Source: Lycocorax pyrrhopterus obiensis (Eukaryota; Chordata; Aves; Passeriformes; Paradisaeidae). From it: a stretch of 64,000 nucleotides of DNA. Made by a program: the position numbers and the translations under genes. Location of the stretch: NCBI GenBank assembly GCA_014706295.1, contig JACSVZ010000013.1, forward strand, positions 709,231 to 773,230, read 5' to 3'. Below, piece by piece: positions 46,852-58,002 of this stretch. Numbering within the stretch: position 1 is the first letter of the stretch; the number at the start of each line of letters is the position of its first letter. The notes under the pieces were generated by a model. That model made no database searches. It saw only the letters and a program-made list of their open reading frames with translations, and was not told the DNA's origin.

Positions 46852-47016
46852 TTGGTCCCATCTCTTGGTCCCCATCTCTTGGTCCCTGTCTCTTTTCCGC
46901 ACCTCTTGGTCTCCATCCCTTGGTCTCCATCTCTTGGCCCCTTCTCTTGGTCCTCTTCTCTCAGTTCCCATCTCTTGGTCCCTCTTTCTTGATCCCCATC
47001 TCTTGGTCCCCTTCTC
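46852..47016. repeat. Minisatellite, 14-15 bp unit 'ttggtccccatctc'
   Basis: About eleven imperfect units of TTGGTCCCCATCTC and variants (ccttctc, tccatccc) run head to tail. The array is pyrimidine-rich on the + strand. Confidence 0.92.
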
Positions 47017-47289
47017 TCCCCAGCCCCGGAAAAGGGGCAGGCAGGGAGCAGGAGCAGGAGGAGGCTGCAGCTCAGGCTGAGCTCCCACCCCATTCCCTGG
47101 ACCCTAAAAAAGGCATCAGACAAAGAACAAGGGGGTCACTCCTTGTGCACGGAGGGCTGAGCTCCCACCTTCTCCTCCACCTCAGAGTTCAACCTAAATA
47201 GACCCAAAAGCTGTGTGATGTTCTTTTGGCTCAGCCCAACTTCCCTCCCCAGGCTGGACACGTCCGTCCTGCCTCCCTCGGGAGCAGGG

Positions 47290-47728
47290 TTGGGAATGGC
47301 TGATGTTGGATTGGGAATGGCTGATGTCGGGTTGGGAATGGCTGATGTCGAGTTTGGAGTGGCTGGTGTTGGGTTCGGTGTGGCTGATGTCAGGTTTGGG
47401 AATGGCTGATGTTGGGTTGGGAATGGCTGATGTTGAGTTTGGAGTGGCTGATGTCAGGTTGGGAATGGCTGATATTGGGTTGGGGATGGCTGATGTCGAG
47501 TTTGGAGTGGCTGATGTCGGGTTTGGAGTGGCTGATGTCGGGTTGGGAATGGTTGATGTCAGGTTGGGAATGGCTGATGTCGGGTTTGGAGTGGCTGATG
47601 TCGAGTTTGGAGTGGCTGATGTCGGGTTCAGTGTGTTGATGTCAGGTTGGGAATGGCTGATGTCGGGTTTGGAGTGGCTGATGTCGGGTTTGGAGTGGCT
47701 GGTACCAGGTTGGGAATGGCTGATGTCA
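47290..47728. repeat. Minisatellite, 21-bp unit, about 21 copies
   Basis: The unit is 'ttgggaatggctgatgtcgg' plus one base, alternating with a variant in which 'ttgggaatgg' is 'tttggagtgg'. Two copies have one-base indels. Because 21 is a multiple of three and the unit lacks stops in several frames, it yields long repeats such as LGMADVG and WEWLMSG and a 172-codon frame. I regard these as by-products, since no start context, splice site or flanking domain supports a protein. Confidence 0.96.
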
Positions 47729-48926
47729 CACAGAGTGGAAAAGGCACCTGAGCCTTCCCAGTCTGCTCATTCTGTCCTGGGAGCCTCGCTGAGTGCCTCG
47801 CGCTCTGTTTCAATGCCTTAAGCACCTTTTTGCAAAAGGCCACGCTGTGAGAGAGTGCATTTAAGGAATTAATTTCCCGGAGTTAATCACCCTCGGTGGC
47901 TCCTCTCCCGGCACGGCCGCTCCGGCTCCGCTCCTCGGGAAGCGTGGCGGCAGCAGCGCAGTCAAGAGGCTCTGAGGAGTGCTCCTGGCGTGGCATTTCT
48001 CCCCACAAGATTGCGGATCAGACACTTAATTCCTCGGAAAAAAAGCAGCTGAGGGCTTTGACCTTCTGTTTGAATACGGAATTAGCACTCCAGTAAAGGT
48101 TAATGAGCACAAGGAGGGAGGAGAGAGTTTTTCACTGAAAGGCTTCTGAGATGGGATCCAGCACGTGCAGGGCTCTGGGCAGGTCTGCTCTGGCAGCAGG
48201 AGCTGCTCCCCTCGGCCCCAGCGCCATGGCCACCGGGACAGCCTCCCCAGAGGATGGAGGGAACAGGGTTTCACCGCAGGGCGTGGCTTTGTTCTCAGCT
48301 GAGATCCCGACTGAGACCATGGACCGTGCTCCGAGCGTTCCAAATGTGTTCATTTTTCTGAGAACTGTGATCTGGAATCACAGTTCCTTTCCTTGCTGCC
48401 TCATCCAGCTGATGCTGGTGTAAAGGAATTCTTTTGCCGTGTGGGGGAAGCTGCCAGGATTGCTGTCAGGCTCTTCCTCTCCCATTTGGCATCTCGGCCC
48501 CTTTTGCAAGGCTCTCCTCCAGAAGGGTTGGTTTGGCCAGTCCAGGCAAAAAACAACCCAGCCTTTCCCCCATTCCAAAACTTCCCCAATTTCTAATCCT
48601 CTCCCACCCAAAATCATGGCATCACTGCTGTAAGTGACAAATCAGCAGGGTAAATACTGGGTTGGGGACCTCAAATGAATGGCACAAATTAGGGCTGCTC
48701 TAATTTGAGAATCACTTTATTGTGTTCATTACTTCTGTCATCAAAGGCACTTTACCTGTATTTAATGCTCAGGCCTCTGGAAAAATCTGGGAGTTCTGAC
48801 AAGTGCTTTAATATTCCAATAGATTACAAATAGTTTGGAAAAAAATTCTTTCCACAGGCTGAGGCAGAAAAGCAAAACCAAAACAAACCCCACCAATGCA
48901 GGTACTGCTCAGTACCAGTGACTTTA
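47729..48926. other. Intergenic DNA, nothing recognised
   Basis: Mixed composition. A short CpG-richer stretch lies at 47900-47960. Confidence 0.35.
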
Positions 48927-48976
48927 TCATGGAATCATGGAGTGGTTTGGGAAGGGACTTTAAGGATCATCCAGTG
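48927..48976 (-). mobile_element. CR1 LINE 3'-end fragment (type A)
   Basis: 'tcatggaatcatggagtggt' followed by 'ttgggaagggactttaagga' is a short CR1 terminus, about 50 bp. Confidence 0.85.
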
Positions 48977-50547
48977 ATGATGGACAGTGCTTTTGGAAGG
49001 GTTCATAAGAACAAAGATCCTTTAGGGGGAAAAAACCCACACCATGGAGTCATTTGTATTTGCTAAAAGTCGAGGCAGCAGCTTAAAACAAAGGCAGGCC
49101 TTGGAGGGAGCCAGATCTGTGTGCAGTTATCCCCTGACCACCCAAAATATTGTTACTAAACAACTGCCAGCCCAGGTTCCAGTGCAGCGCTCACAGCCAG
49201 CGTGGAGAATATCCAGTACAAAAACACAGCTTTGGTCTGTGGCAGGGCCTGGCTGTGCTCTCGCTGCGAGCTGGGCAGGCCCCTGCCCCAGGCGTGGGGA
49301 CACCAGCATCCTGCAAACCCGAGGCCCTCAAATTCCCCAAATCCCTCAAAACTTTCTGCAAACTCCAAGGCTGGAGTTGGTGACCAAGGGGCAAACAGCG
49401 ACTTGCACCAACAACCGGCCTTAGGGAAAATGCTGGGGAGGGCTGGGCTTGTTCATCCAGCTCAGCTCCTGCCCTTCCCCTTTTCCACCAGGGCGTCTTC
49501 CTGCTGTTTCCCTCTATGGCATAAATTCCTGGGGATAGCAGGAATAGTGCCCTGCTGTAGGGAACATCGCAGACCCGTCCTGGTGTGTCCCTGCAGACCC
49601 ATCTCCGGGTGTTCCCCGTTCCCAGGGAAGGGGTGACTCTGCAGGGCCCAGCACCCACCTCCCAGTCAATTAGAGATGCAAATGCGCTCAGCAAAGTGCT
49701 CCTGCAGATGTTCTTAATTAAACCAGCCCACCCCAAGCCCACACGAAGCAATCACCCCCCAAAACGCCTTCCTGCTCTCAGATGTTCCCAATCACTGCTG
49801 CAGGATCCTGCAGGAATATTATTTTTGTAGGAGTAAACCATTTGCTAAATAAGCCACCTGTTAAATAAACACTCCCACTCTCCAAATATTGTTATTTTGT
49901 TTGCCAGCCTATGCACAATCTGGATTTATTTTAGATGAAAAAGGATAATCACTAAAGCAAAAAAAACCCCCAAAAAACAGTATTTTGACTATTTGCAACT
50001 ATCCATCTTGTGAGCACATCTGCTCCTTTGCAAGCTGGCAGCGCTCTTACATTCAAAGAGATTCACAGCTCCTTATTCAGCCGGGAGCTAATGAATTTCC
50101 ATCAGCAGGCCTCGGCACTCTTCCCTTCTTTGTCACTTCTTCAAGCCCTGAATTGCTCCTACTCCCCACCTTCCCTTTCCTGAGCTGCATCTTCCCACAG
50201 GGACAAATCCCGATCCAAGATTGCTTTAGCAAAGTTGCCACAGGAGTGAGAACAGAGTTTGCCTCCAGTTCCGTTACAAAATCACATTTTCTGTGCTTTG
50301 AAAGCCACGCTCACCCTTATCCCACCTCAAGCCTGCCTGTGCAGGAACATCCTGCTGCTCCACAGCCCCTGGAGAACAGCAGGGTGGTTCTGCAGGATGG
50401 GCATTCTCAGGAAAAGGAATGGAATGGAATTAAATATTTCCCTGGAAGGGATCTTGAGCCCCAGCTGCAGGATTTAAACGCCACCACTGCCGTCAGAGCT
50501 GGCACCTGGCCTCTCCTCCTTTGCAATGAGTAAGATACATCACCTGG
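48977..50547. other. Intergenic DNA, nothing recognised
   Basis: Single-copy sequence. AT-rich at 49830-49990. Confidence 0.35.
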
Positions 50548-50725
50548 AGTCATGGAATTGCTTAGGTTGGAAAAGCCCTCGGAGCGCATCAAAGCCAACC
50601 ATCCCCCAGCACTGCCAAGGCCACCACTGCCCCATGTCCCCAGTGCCACCTCCATGTGGCTGTTAAATCCCACAGGGATGGGGACTGACCCCTGCCCTGG
50701 GCAGCTGTGCCAGGGCCTGATGATG
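50548..50725 (-). mobile_element. CR1 LINE fragment (type C)
   Basis: 'agtcatggaattgcttaggt' and 'tggaaaagccctcggagcgc' form the tail. 'gccccatgtccccagtgcca' and 'ccctgggcagctgtgccagg' form the body. Confidence 0.9.
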
Positions 50726-53047
50726 GAAGTCCTTGCTGAGAACCCTTTTTATCCCCGGGCTCATCCAGCTCCAGCCTTGCCTGTAGCTTTCAAACCCTAA
50801 ACCCCAGCAGCCCTTGAGACTCTTCCAAGTGTTTTTGCGCATTTTGACTCTAATGTAGATTCTTAAATAATTCCACAGATCCTGTGTTACTCGTTTCACT
50901 TCGAATGCAGCTCACAAATTAATGGTGTGTGTTAATTGGGCAGCTAATCCCCCTCCCAGAAGAAAAAATTACCTTAAAAATGATCATAATACTTCTCATT
51001 TTTGGTACTGTGCTGCAAACATGTTAAAGATATTTTAACAAATGAGAGGCCTTAATTAGAGCAGAGTGAGCCCTACAGTGCCCCTACACATAAAATACAC
51101 ATGTGTAGGGTGAAAGAAGAAAAAGTTGGATCCTTTCAAGGCAGGCCTTTTTCTCAACTCTCCATCTCAGCCTTTTCCATAAAGAAATCCAGGATTCCTT
51201 TCATTGAAGGCATAGACTTTAAATTCCTATACCCATCTCAGGGCAGCATTAAATATTAAATTCAGATATTAAAATTTCAAGGAACCTAAATTAAACCTGA
51301 GGTACTCAAAAGCAAGTGTTCCTGAATATTTAATGGCAAAGATTTCGTAATTAACTTTAGAAATGTCTCACGCTGAGACAGAGAGGAGCTGCCCAATAAA
51401 ATGTGACCATCCCAGTGACCTTCCAGGGGGCTGCAGCAGATGCTGAAAGATTCGGGTTTCTTGGGCCCTGTGTAGTTTCTGTGGCTTCCCAAGGAAGCCT
51501 TGGCCAGCCCTCCGCCTTCTCCGAGCTGGAATTCCACCGGAGCATCCCGACTGTCCCATCCCTCCTGCAGTGAACAGCCCCGAAGGGCCACGGCCCCCTG
51601 GAGCTGCTCACCAAGCTCAGAGGGGTGGGGAGATGTTGCTTATGGTTCCTTTAACCTCCAGTGTCCTAGGAAAGACTCCCGGAACTCCTAGGGAGGAGGA
51701 AAAATCATCCCAAATGGAGGTGGGGTTTGAACACCTCCACGAGCAGCTTTCCCTCCATTATTCATAAGGACTTCCAAGGAGCAATTGCCCATTAGTGTCC
51801 TGCAGAGCTCACCCAGCTGGACCAGGCTGCTTCCAGCACCGCCAGACTGTTCACAGCTAACGCTGGTCACATCTGCTCCGAAAGGGTTGGGAGAGAGATC
51901 CACCCGGCACGGGGGCTGGCCTGGTACTGCAGTCACGGGGAAACAGCTAAAAAATGCCCCAAGAGATAGGAAAAAAATCACAACAGGTAGAAAAATACCC
52001 AGACAGATAGAAAAAATATCACAACAGACAGAAAAAACACCCCAGAGATAATGTAACAATTTAAATGAGGACGTCTGGGCTTGGGAAGTGGTTGTGTATT
52101 AAAGTGATGTGGGAAGGAGTAAGAAAACAGTGACTAAGAGAGGAAAGAAGTGGTTTGGATTTGGATCCCCATAACAGCTCTGGAGCAGCCCTGCCTGTAA
52201 TGCACTTCCCAGGAAATTAAAGCATTATATAAGAATTAGAGTCTATTATTCTAATCCTCCATCCCACACACATTTTGTAAAAGGAGAGTTGCTTTAAATC
52301 TATGCTGTGACAAATTTTCACCTCTCCTGGAGAATTTGAGAGCAGCAGATAAGGGCAGGGATGAACAGCACAGGCTGAGCACAGCCAGATTCCCTGGGTG
52401 CTGTCACAAGTAGCCACCTGATAGTCTGTGGGTAAGGCTTAAAACTGCATAATTAATGGACCATAATTAGCAATACCCTTAGAGCAGCCAGCTCCTGAGC
52501 TCCCCAGCAAGATGTGCTGCCCCTGCTCAGCCCAGAGACAAGGGTGATCCCTAAAATCTCTTCTGTCTGTGGAAACCTAACAGAGATTGGTGTAAATAGA
52601 ACATAAAAATATATAAATCACTGTGAAGAGGTTTAAATGCCTTCCCAAAGCAGAATATTGCTCTGCAGCAATGGGCAGAGGCAGAATAGCAGATTCAGTG
52701 GTACAGGCTGGAATTTGGCATTCACAATTTGCCTAATGAAAGTAAACACACCTTCCCTAGGTACACGTAAAAGTCACTGAATTGATGTGGAAAGGGGAAA
52801 GGAAACAGTCAGCTTTGTCAATGGTGGCACAAAGCAATGAATGAGCCGGCCCCAGAAGCTCTGGAGTGTGCCACTGCCGAGTTCTGGGCTCAAAGGGAAT
52901 CAGCTCAGGGACACACTGGGAGCACCTCTGTCACCATGGGGCCACCACTCCAGCTGTCCTGGGGGACATGGGGCTGTTTTAGTTATCGCTCCTGGGCCTT
53001 CTCAGTGCACCTGTGCTCATCAGATGTCTTGTGGCTTTCATAAAAAC
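50726..53047. other. Intergenic single-copy block, about 2.3 kb
   Basis: CR1-free. The part 50820-51360 is AT-rich. The part 51960-52040 contains two imperfect A-rich units sharing 'tcacaacag' and 'agaaaaa'. No exon was recognised. Confidence 0.4.
51960..52040. repeat. Imperfect A-rich tandem repeat
   Basis: Blocks of 'gataggaaaaaaatcacaac' and 'gatagaaaaaatatcacaac' alternate with 'agaaaaatacccagaca' and 'agaaaaaacacccca', giving roughly two copies of a 50-bp unit, itself made of two similar halves. Confidence 0.7.
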
Positions 53048-53282
53048 GCATGGAATCCTGGAACAGGTTGTGCTGGGACGGACCTCAAAGCTCATCCCAC
53101 CCCTGCCATGGGCAGGGACACCTCCCACTGTCCCAGGCTGCTCCAAGCCCCAATGTCCAACCTGGCCTTGGGCACTGCCAGGGATCCAGGGGCAGCCACA
53201 GCTGCTCTGGGCACCCTGTGCCAGGGCCTCCCCACCCTCCCAGGGAACAATTCCTTCCCAATATCCCATCTAAATCCTCCCC
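53048..53282 (-). mobile_element. CR1 LINE fragment (type A)
   Basis: 'catggaatcctggaacaggt' forms the tail. The body is complete and close to the copies at 33781 and 39717 through 'ccttcccaatatcccatcta'. Confidence 0.93.
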
Positions 53283-54353
53283 TTCTGCTGGAGGCAGGGC
53301 TGGGATGCTGCAGTGCCCCACAATTTAAACACAGCATGTCTGTGAGAGCCTGGAACTACTGATTGTCCCTCTGTCCTGGCAGACTCTGGATTCTTCCCTC
53401 CTGTTTTACATCGGGGAGCCGAGGGACACAACCTCACACCAAGCCCTGAGCACAAACCCCTCAGGTCCTGGTGCATCTTGCTGGTGCTTTAATTACTCTG
53501 CTAATGCAGGGAGGATTTTGCAGAGCAGGTACAGCAGTGCCCTGGGTCACACCTCGGTTCGGAGCCATCTGCTTTCATTCCACAGGATCTCTTCTCCTGG
53601 GCGAGCCAGAGCACAAGGCTTAGGGCATTATCATCTCATAAGACAATTTCAAGGAATAAATAAGCCCTGAACACTCAGCTCGGCACTAAGCAGCCGACAC
53701 GACAATAACACCTGAATGATGCAGCAGAGATTAGAGCTAAAAATAGCCTAGAAAAACAAAAATACTTGCAGACAAGTAATGAAAGTGTGTTTTTAAGGTG
53801 ATTTATTAGGAATTATGAAGTGGTGCTGGCTTTGTGCTGAGCTGTGAACAGTGAAATTGGAATAAACACAATAATCTCACCGTGTTAATAACTTGCTCTA
53901 AGCCCCTCCAGACGTTTCACAGCTCCCTGGCTGCTGAGTGAGGGACACGATTTAAAGGAGAGATTTGGTTTAAAATCTTTATCTAACCAGAAAAAGCAAT
54001 GAGTGGGGGCAGAGCTGCTGGCCCTGCACAGGGGATGGGGAGGAGGCTGCTCCAGGAGCAGCTCCACCTCTCCAGGGCAGGACTTGGAAAGGGAGAAATG
54101 AGGCAAAGGCATTCCTGGGGAACCATGGCAGTGCCAGGGGAGGCGTCTCCAGAGGGCAAAACCACAAATCAGGCCATTCTGCCAGGGAAAATGGGCACTA
54201 GTGGCACAGCTGAGGGAATAAAGAGCCATCCCCCCTTCTCTGTCTGGGCTGATCCCTGCCTGGCACAGCGAGGGGAGCCTGGGCAAGCTGGAGCTCCAGC
54301 AGCTCTCCAGGGACGTGACAGCGGCCAATGGCAGGGCCTGGCTCAGAGGTTTG
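53283..54353. other. Intergenic DNA, nothing recognised
   Basis: Single-copy sequence, with AT-rich parts at 53620-53890. Confidence 0.35.
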
Positions 54354-54446
54354 AAATAAAATAAAATAAAATAAAATAAAATAAAATAAAATAAAATAAA
54401 ATAAAATATAAAATAAAATAAAATAATAAAATAAAATAATAAAATT
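54354..54446. repeat. (AAAAT)n pentamer microsatellite
   Basis: About eighteen AAAAT units lie in a row. Near the right end the run is interrupted by ATAT and by two shortened units (AATAAT). Confidence 0.97.
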
Positions 54447-54558
54447 AACCACTGGCTCTGCCCAACATCCTTTCCAAGGTGCTGCCGGAATTCCACAGAT
54501 CACGTGGCCAATGCCCAAACAATTCAGTATTCCAAAGATGCTCCCTCTTCATTTTAGC

Positions 54559-54680
54559 ATCCCAGACAGGGCTGGGTTTGGGGGGGCCCCAAAGCCCACC
54601 CAGTGCCCCCCTGCCATGGGCAGGGACGCCTCCCACGGTCCCAGGCTGCTCCAAGCCCCTCCAGCCTGGCCTTGCCTTTG
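54559..54680 (-). mobile_element. CR1 LINE fragment (type A)
   Basis: 'gctgggtttgggggggcccc' and 'aaagcccacccagtgccccc', then 'ccaggctgctccaagcccct', form a GC-shifted, truncated type A copy. Confidence 0.9.
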
Positions 54681-54734
54681 CTCGCAGAGCACTCCACGCT
54701 CCACGAAAGCCTCTCCAACCCCTCCCGGCCAGGG

Positions 54735-54768
54735 AAATGAGGGAAATGAGGGAAATGAGGGAAATCCC
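54735..54768. repeat. 9-bp tandem repeat (GAAATGAGG)
   Basis: Four units of GAAATGAGG lie in a row, ending in 'gaaatccc'. Confidence 0.92.
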
Positions 54769-54897
54769 AACCTGCTGGAGCCAGCCCCGGCTGTCCCCGG
54801 GTGGAATTCAGAGCCACAGCAGCACAGGTCGGCCCCAGGAGCTGTGTCCCGTTACTGCCCGGGGCTCAGCGGGGCCGTGGCGCTGGGGGTGGCCCTG

Positions 54898-55005
54898 AAC
54901 TGCTTCCCTTGCCCTGGAATTGCTTCCCTTGCCCTGGAGTTGTTTCCCTTGCCCTGGAATCGCTTCCCTTGCTCTGGAATCGCTTCCCTTGCTCTGGAAT
55001 TAGCT
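54898..55005. repeat. 20-bp minisatellite 'tgcttcccttgccctggaat'
   Basis: About five units, each 20 bp (TGCTTCCCTTGCCCTGGAAT, with TGTTT, CGCTT and CTCTGG variants), decay into 'tagcttctctttcctc'. Confidence 0.95.
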
Positions 55006-55646
55006 TCTCTTTCCTCAGTATTTGACCCCTCACGGGCCCTTCTGCCCGTTCCCCTCAGCGTGTCTGTGCAGCAGCTCAGCCAGGCTCCCAGCTCGGCGCC
55101 TCGGAGCCGCCGGGACCACGGCTCCTTTTATTCCCTCAAGTAAATACATAAACTGTGACAAAGTGGGGCTTTTATTAGCTGCAGACTTCGAGGGAAGAGA
55201 ATAAAACATCCATTAGAAATCCTGTTAGCAGCATTGGTCGTTGTGACAGGGGGAAAACAGCTTTCCCAGGGATTTTATTTCGTTGTTCCTTCTTAATGGC
55301 TGCCGGGCTCTCCCCTCACGGGAGCCAGGGTGTGACACCGGCATTTACTCAGCTCAGCAGCGCTCAGCTCTGTGCTCCTGCGTCCCCCAGTGACTCCAGT
55401 CACAGTGCTGCCCCTCTCCTGCATCACTCCTGGGATAAATACCGATAACGAGCCGGCACCAAAGCTCCCGTGACGCTGCCGAGGACCTGGGAGGGGAATT
55501 GGGCTCCTTCAGCCCTTCACAGACCCACGAAAACTCCTAAACCGTCATCCAGTAGGGGCTGCAAAATAGCTCTTCCTTTTTTTTTTTTTTTTTTAACCAA
55601 CAAAATCCAGCGTTTTAGGAATCTCCAGCACATTTGTGCGGTCCAA
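55006..55646. other. Intergenic DNA with a T-run
   Basis: A run of about 18 T begins near 55577. No retroposed gene was recognised next to it. The rest is unremarkable. Confidence 0.4.
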
Positions 55647-56140
55647 ACAGAATCCCAGGATCAGTGAGGTTGGAAAAGCCCTCCAGGATCACCGAGCCCA
55701 AACTGTGCCCGATGCCCACCTCGTCCCCAGCCCAGAGCACTGAGTGCCACCTCCAGCCCTTCCTTGCACACCTCCAGGGATGGGCACTCCAAACCTCCCT
55801 GGGCAGCCCCTGCCAAGGCCTCACCACCCTTTCCATGCAGAAATTCCTGCTGATGGCCACCCTGAGCCTCCCCTGGCCCAGCCTGAGGCCGTTCCCTCTC
55901 CTCCTGTCCCTGTTCCCTGGGAGCAGAGCCCGACCCCCCCCGGCTGCCCCCTCCTGTCAGGGAGTTGTGCAGAGCCACAAGGGCCCCCCTGAGCCTCCTC
56001 TTCTCCAGGCTGAGCCCCTTTCCCAGCTCCCTCAGCCGCTCCTGGGGCTCCAGCCCCTTCCCAGCTCCGTTCCCTGCCCTGGCCACGCTCCTGCCCCTCA
56101 GGGTCTGTCCTGTCCTGATGGTCCCAGCTCTGACCCCAGG
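55647..56140 (-). mobile_element. CR1 LINE fragment (type C), about 495 bp
   Basis: The longest type C copy fully inside the window. The tail is 'cagaatcccaggatcagtga' followed by 'ggttggaaaagccctccagg'. The body is complete through 'gttccctgccctggccacgc' and 'gtctgtcctgtcctgatggt'. It is nearly identical to 35575-35970 and 37657-38076 where they overlap. Confidence 0.95.
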
Positions 56141-56427
56141 ACTGCATCAACCAGCAGGAATCACCCAGCCCAGCTCCTCCTGCCCGCAGGAATCTCTCCC
56201 TGGAACTGCAGCTCCCGAGGCAAAGCTCCTTACAGGCAAACGAGGTCAGGGAAGCATTAAGGGGCACGAGGGGAGCCCGGGCTCCTCCCTGCCCGGGAAC
56301 ACAGAGCTCCTGTGCCAAGGTGCTGCTGGAACAAAAACCACAGCCCTTCTCCCCCGGGAATCTAATCCATGCTGGGAATTAGCGCTGGTGGGGAACGACA
56401 GCAGCACTGAGGGATGAGGGGATGGCT
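56141..56427. other. Intergenic GC-rich DNA
   Basis: Nothing recognised. Confidence 0.3.
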
Positions 56428-56499
56428 GGGATACACTGGGATACACTGGGATGCACTGGGATGTGCTGGGTTTTGCTGGGATGCTCTGGGATGCGGTGC
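56428..56499. repeat. 11-bp minisatellite 'ctgggatacac/tgc'
   Basis: About six units of CTGGGATACA or CTGGGATGCA plus one base repeat with scattered changes (tgtg, tttt). Confidence 0.88.
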
Positions 56500-56796
56500 C
56501 CTCCCCGGCCAACCCAGCATTCCCACTCCTTCCCTGGGCAGGCTCCAGGGTCCCCTCTGTCCCCTGTAACCCCTGCAGGCAAAGGCCAGAATTCCCTGGA
56601 GCTCCCAGGCTGACAGGGAATTTCCACTTCCCAGAGAATGCAGCACAGCCAGGGAGATTCCCAGTGGAAGAGTCTGAGTAAATGGCAATTTAAACGGGGT
56701 TTGTTTGCTAAAATCAGCTTAAAGCAAGAGGAAAGAACACAAGGGAGAACTCATGGTGGGGTAGCTGAAGCCTGACCCCTGGGGTTTTCCTGTGAT
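56500..56796. other. Intergenic DNA, nothing recognised
   Basis: Unremarkable sequence between a minisatellite and a CR1 tail. Confidence 0.3.
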
Positions 56797-56870
56797 TCAC
56801 AGAATCACAAAGAATCACAGAATCACTAAGATTGGAAAGGGCCTCCAAAATCAGCAATTCCAACCATTCC
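56797..56870 (-). mobile_element. CR1 LINE 3'-end fragment (type C)
   Basis: The terminal octamer-like repeat of CR1 is still visible as three 'cacagaatca'-type units in a row. It is followed by 'ctaagattggaaagggcctc' and 'aattccaaccattcc'. Confidence 0.88.
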
Positions 56871-57826
56871 ATCACATTGCCTTGGAAAATCTAAACCAGG
56901 GCCCATTTTACATAAGGCTGATGAATGAAAACCGGTATTTCCCATTCATTTCAATCCCTTAAATGCTAAAAAAGCCCTTTGGCAGCAGCCCAGTGCTCTT
57001 TTTCTTTGCAGAATAAATGACTGAGGTGAATCCAGTCTAAAACTCTTCTCTCAAAAAGCAAACCTGCCAGGTTTGACATGTGTGCTGCGAGAGCCAACCA
57101 CCCACAGTCCTCAAATGCTCTTATTAAAATAAATACAGAATCAGAGAGGTGCAAACCTCAGTGGTTTAAACAAAGCAGACCCTGCTGGGTTTGTGTAACA
57201 GAGAGGGAGGGCTGGCCCAGGGTGTTGACTTATGAATTTCCATTTTCATTCATGGCAAATATTGGCCTTCCCTTCTCATTTCCTACAGAAAGTGAGGCAG
57301 AACCATTGAGTTTAATATGGGGTAGAATAAAAATGAACCTACAAATGGAGGGGTTTGACTGGGGTCCAGGGCACATTGGAAAAGGCCAGGTAATCCTAAA
57401 CATCTCCAGAATGTTTCCAAAGTTGGCCTTGCAGAACGAGAGCCACACCAGTGATCCAAGGAAAGCAAGGACACGTGGAATGCTCAGTTCCAAGACATAA
57501 AAAACTGCAGATACACCCCTCTCTCTAAAGAATGTCCCACACACGCACCTTAACTGTAAAAAAATCATTTTTATAAGATTTCCCAAACCTCAGCTTAGTT
57601 AAATAAATTTACTCTGATTTTATTAATGAAAACTCAGCCACGAGAACTGACCCTTAATGAGCTGCAGAGCCGAGGGGGTAACGAGAGCCACGAACACTGC
57701 TGGGCTTATCCCAGACAAACCAACTGCACCAGGTAAAAGCAAAGGCAGCTCCCACCCCTGTGGGAGCACGGGCAGCTCCCTCACAGGGGAATTCTTGCCT
57801 GAATTCATCATAAGTCCAAGAATAAT
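56871..57826. other. AT-rich intergenic DNA
   Basis: Unique sequence with no recognised feature. Confidence 0.35.
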
Positions 57827-58002
57827 CATAAAACCATGGAATGCTTTGGGCTGGGTTGGAATGGTTTGGGTTGGGAGGGACCTTAAAGCCCATCCAGTTC
57901 CTTTCTCCTACACCTTCCACTGTCCCAGGCTGCTCCAAGCCCTGTCCAGCCTGGCCTTGGACATTTCCAGGGATGGAGCAGCCACAGCTGCTCTGGACAA
58001 CC
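57827..58002 (-). mobile_element. CR1 LINE fragment (type A)
   Basis: 'tcataaaaccatggaatgct' opens the tail, in which the 'ggaatggtttgggttgg' motif appears twice. The body continues 'ccactgtcccaggctgctcc' to 'cagccacagctgctctggac'. Confidence 0.9.

Noticed and set aside
47303..47821. 172-codon frame with WEWLMSG repeats
   Set aside because: It is fully explained by a 21-bp minisatellite lacking stops in several frames.
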